Shown here piece after piece: positions 15,290 to 16,576 of a DNA stretch of 16,576 bases. Position numbers and translations under genes: made by a program. Source of the stretch: Anaerolineae bacterium (lineage in GTDB: Bacteria; Chloroflexota; Anaerolineae; 4572-78; J111); NCBI GenBank assembly GCA_020433835.1, contig JAGRBY010000096.1:1-16576 (forward strand), written 5' to 3'. Position 1 is the stretch's first letter. Every line of letters starts with the position of its first letter. The notes beneath the pieces were generated by a model that saw only the letters and a program-made list of their open reading frames with translations, was not told the origin of the DNA and searched no databases.

Positions 15290-16543
15290 CTATATATCAA
15301 ATTTCTCTAGTACGTCTCTAATCTTCTTATTTTGCGGCCCGCCTTTGCTGCCTAACACCTTTTCGGCAATGGCAGACACGCTTAAGCCCTCATCATTGCA
15401 TTTCAGTATTTCGGCTTCCTCTTCTGTTGGCTCAATCTCAAAGCTGTAGTCCTGAGTATCTACCACCAGCGCCCCGGCGCTCATGCTGGCTATGGGTGCG
15501 CTTATCAAGGTGATGGGTCGGTTAACCGTTTCACCTGAGAAGCGAATATAAGCGGTAGTCTTTTCTCTGATAACTTGCCCCCGCTCATCATAGTAAGGTT
15601 GAATGAACAGCTTCACGAAGTTATCTTTAAGCGCCGCTCCCTTTTTGCCCACGCCCCACGCATCAGCCGTATCAGAGTGAAGGATAAAGTACAGAATGAT
15701 ATTAACCGAAGCATAAAGGGTTGTCGCCTCTAAAATGAGTTTTCGAGCGTTGCTTACACCGTCAACAATGGGTGTCCAGTCATCAAAGAAGATCGGCAAA
15801 ACTGCATGCGACTTATGCGGCCTACTGTCGGCATGTCTGCGTGATACCTCTTGGGTAACAATCCTTATCCCATTTTCAACGGCTTGCATATCACCATTAC
15901 CGCCAAACTTCTTACAGCCGTTCCACTCGTGATTGTCCCACTTCGGCCCGATAACCCACGGCTGCACGCCCTGGGCTAGCCAATAGTTTGCTATATGCCG
16001 CGCTTGGTAGGTTTTGCCGGTCTGTTGGCCCCCTATGATTGCGTAGCATTGAAGCGTTTGAGTAAACACACTGAGTAGGTCTAGCGCCTTTTCCTCTTCA
16101 ACACTGGCCGGTAGTAAGTGAGGATTGTCCCTAAAGGCGCTGGGGCGTCTCCCCCGGCTCTCTGTCCACACTTGCCAGGCTTTATACTCTGCGGCTGTTG
16201 GTTCAGTATGAACGCCGTTTTGATAGGTTCTTGGGTCAAGGTGTAATGCCCGAATCGACAAGCCACTTTTGCCGGTTTCAACTAACCAAGTACCGTTATC
16301 ATTCTGGACAATCTCACGTTGTTCTTGCTGTCTTGCAGCGCGTTTAATCAGAACGCTTTCACGAGCCGATAGCGCAAAGTAAACCACACCAACGAACAGA
16401 ACGCTTACCACGGCGCAACTGATAGCCCCTATCAAAACTCTGATAACGGTTACAACCTCATTGTGTAAGGTGGCATCGATATATAACCCAAGTCCTAACA
16501 ATATGAGCATCCCTAGTCCTGCAAGTAAAATCTTGTTCAACAT
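15290..16543 (-). CDS. membrane-anchored P-loop ATPase, possible DNA pump of the element
   Basis: 417 residues. Two N-terminal transmembrane helices (about 4-22 and 32-58) are followed by a basic Arg/Gln-rich stretch and an unrecognised region (75-150). The ATPase core has Walker A GGQQTGKT (171-178) and Walker B VLPIFFDD (Asp254, Asp255), then a sensor-like FILHSDTADAWG segment (287-297) and LKDNFVKLF. The tail (about 380-417, DEGLSVSAIAEKVLG) looks like a helix-turn-helix. This order resembles small FtsK/TraB- or coupling-protein-like translocases of mobile elements; I cannot place it in a named family. It might move element DNA across the membrane during transfer (inference). AGGGAGGT (16553-16560) is a strong ribosome binding site 9 bp before the ATG. 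The gene overlaps no neighbour and is followed after 9 bp by the integrase gene. Confidence 0.85.
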   Translation of the reverse strand: MLNKILLAGLGMLILLGLGLYIDATLHNEVVTVIRVLIGAISCAVVSVLFVGVVYFALSARESVLIKRAARQQEQREIVQNDNGTWLVETGKSGLSIRALHLDPRTYQNGVHTEPTAAEYKAWQVWTESRGRRPSAFRDNPHLLPASVEEEKALDLLSVFTQTLQCYAIIGGQQTGKTYQARHIANYWLAQGVQPWVIGPKWDNHEWNGCKKFGGNGDMQAVENGIRIVTQEVSRRHADSRPHKSHAVLPIFFDDWTPIVDGVSNARKLILEATTLYASVNIILYFILHSDTADAWGVGKKGAALKDNFVKLFIQPYYDERGQVIREKTTAYIRFSGETVNRPITLISAPIASMSAGALVVDTQDYSFEIEPTEEEAEILKCNDEGLSVSAIAEKVLGSKGGPQNKKIRDVLEKFDI

Positions 16544-16576
16544 TGCTCTAAAACCTCCCTGGTGTAAAAGTGTAAG

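Larger units (their letters stand above)
13742..16576 (-). mobile_element. one end of an integrative element (right part outside the window)
   Basis: A large serine recombinase and a membrane-anchored P-loop ATPase form one leftward operon abutting the recN upstream region. Serine integrase genes usually lie at an element end next to the attachment site, so one junction is expected between about 13493 and 13741. The other end and cargo are not in the window, so neither the att core nor the element type (conjugative, phage-like, satellite) can be fixed. Confidence 0.5.

Overview
The window is a bacterial chromosomal segment of moderate GC content with dense, mostly operon-like genes. The best guess for the host is a member of the Chloroflexota (Anaerolineae/Caldilineae type). 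This rests on the Pro-Thr 'PTPTPT' linker and P-T-rich tail of an exported TPR protein, the style of the GAF/histidine-kinase cassette with a stand-alone receiver, and a small unnamed protein whose pattern I associate with that phylum. It is an inference, not a proof; no rRNA or other direct taxonomic marker is present.

Layout. Bases 2-3456 (+) carry a signalling cassette: the 3' part of a GAF/histidine kinase gene, a complete paralogous hybrid kinase (GAF, DHp, ATPase, receiver) and a stand-alone receiver protein 35 bp downstream. Convergent to it, 3477-7581 (-) holds a small conserved hypothetical gene with its own promoter and, upstream of that, a multi-pass membrane protein 12 bp behind ppc (phosphoenolpyruvate carboxylase). 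A divergent intergenic region (7582-7770) separates ppc from nth (endonuclease III), followed by pgk (phosphoglycerate kinase). pgk ends at a very clear bidirectional hairpin terminator (9840-9882), which it shares with a convergent membrane-anchored TPR protein; recN lies upstream of that gene on the same strand.

Bases 13493-13741, upstream of recN, are unusually rich in signals: two imperfect 23-bp direct repeats, each built on an ATTAC-N3-GTAAT-like dyad, one of them sitting between the -35 and -10 of a likely recN promoter. A second, stronger-looking promoter lies about 180 bp upstream of the recN start, with a long hairpin in its leader. Beyond this, up to the window end, are two (-) strand genes that look like one end of an integrative element: a large serine recombinase and, upstream of it in the same operon, a membrane-anchored P-loop ATPase with a C-terminal helix-turn-helix-like tail. 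The rest of that element lies outside the window.

How the genes fit together: ppc and pgk are central carbon metabolism, nth and recN are DNA repair, the first three genes are a phosphorelay with no visible DNA-binding output, and the right end is mobile DNA inserted next to recN. I see no tRNA, rRNA or CRISPR array. No gene-free stretch exceeds 300 bases; the five longest intergenic regions (959-1222, 3795-4035, 7582-7770, 8431-8628, 13493-13741) are described through the sites they contain.
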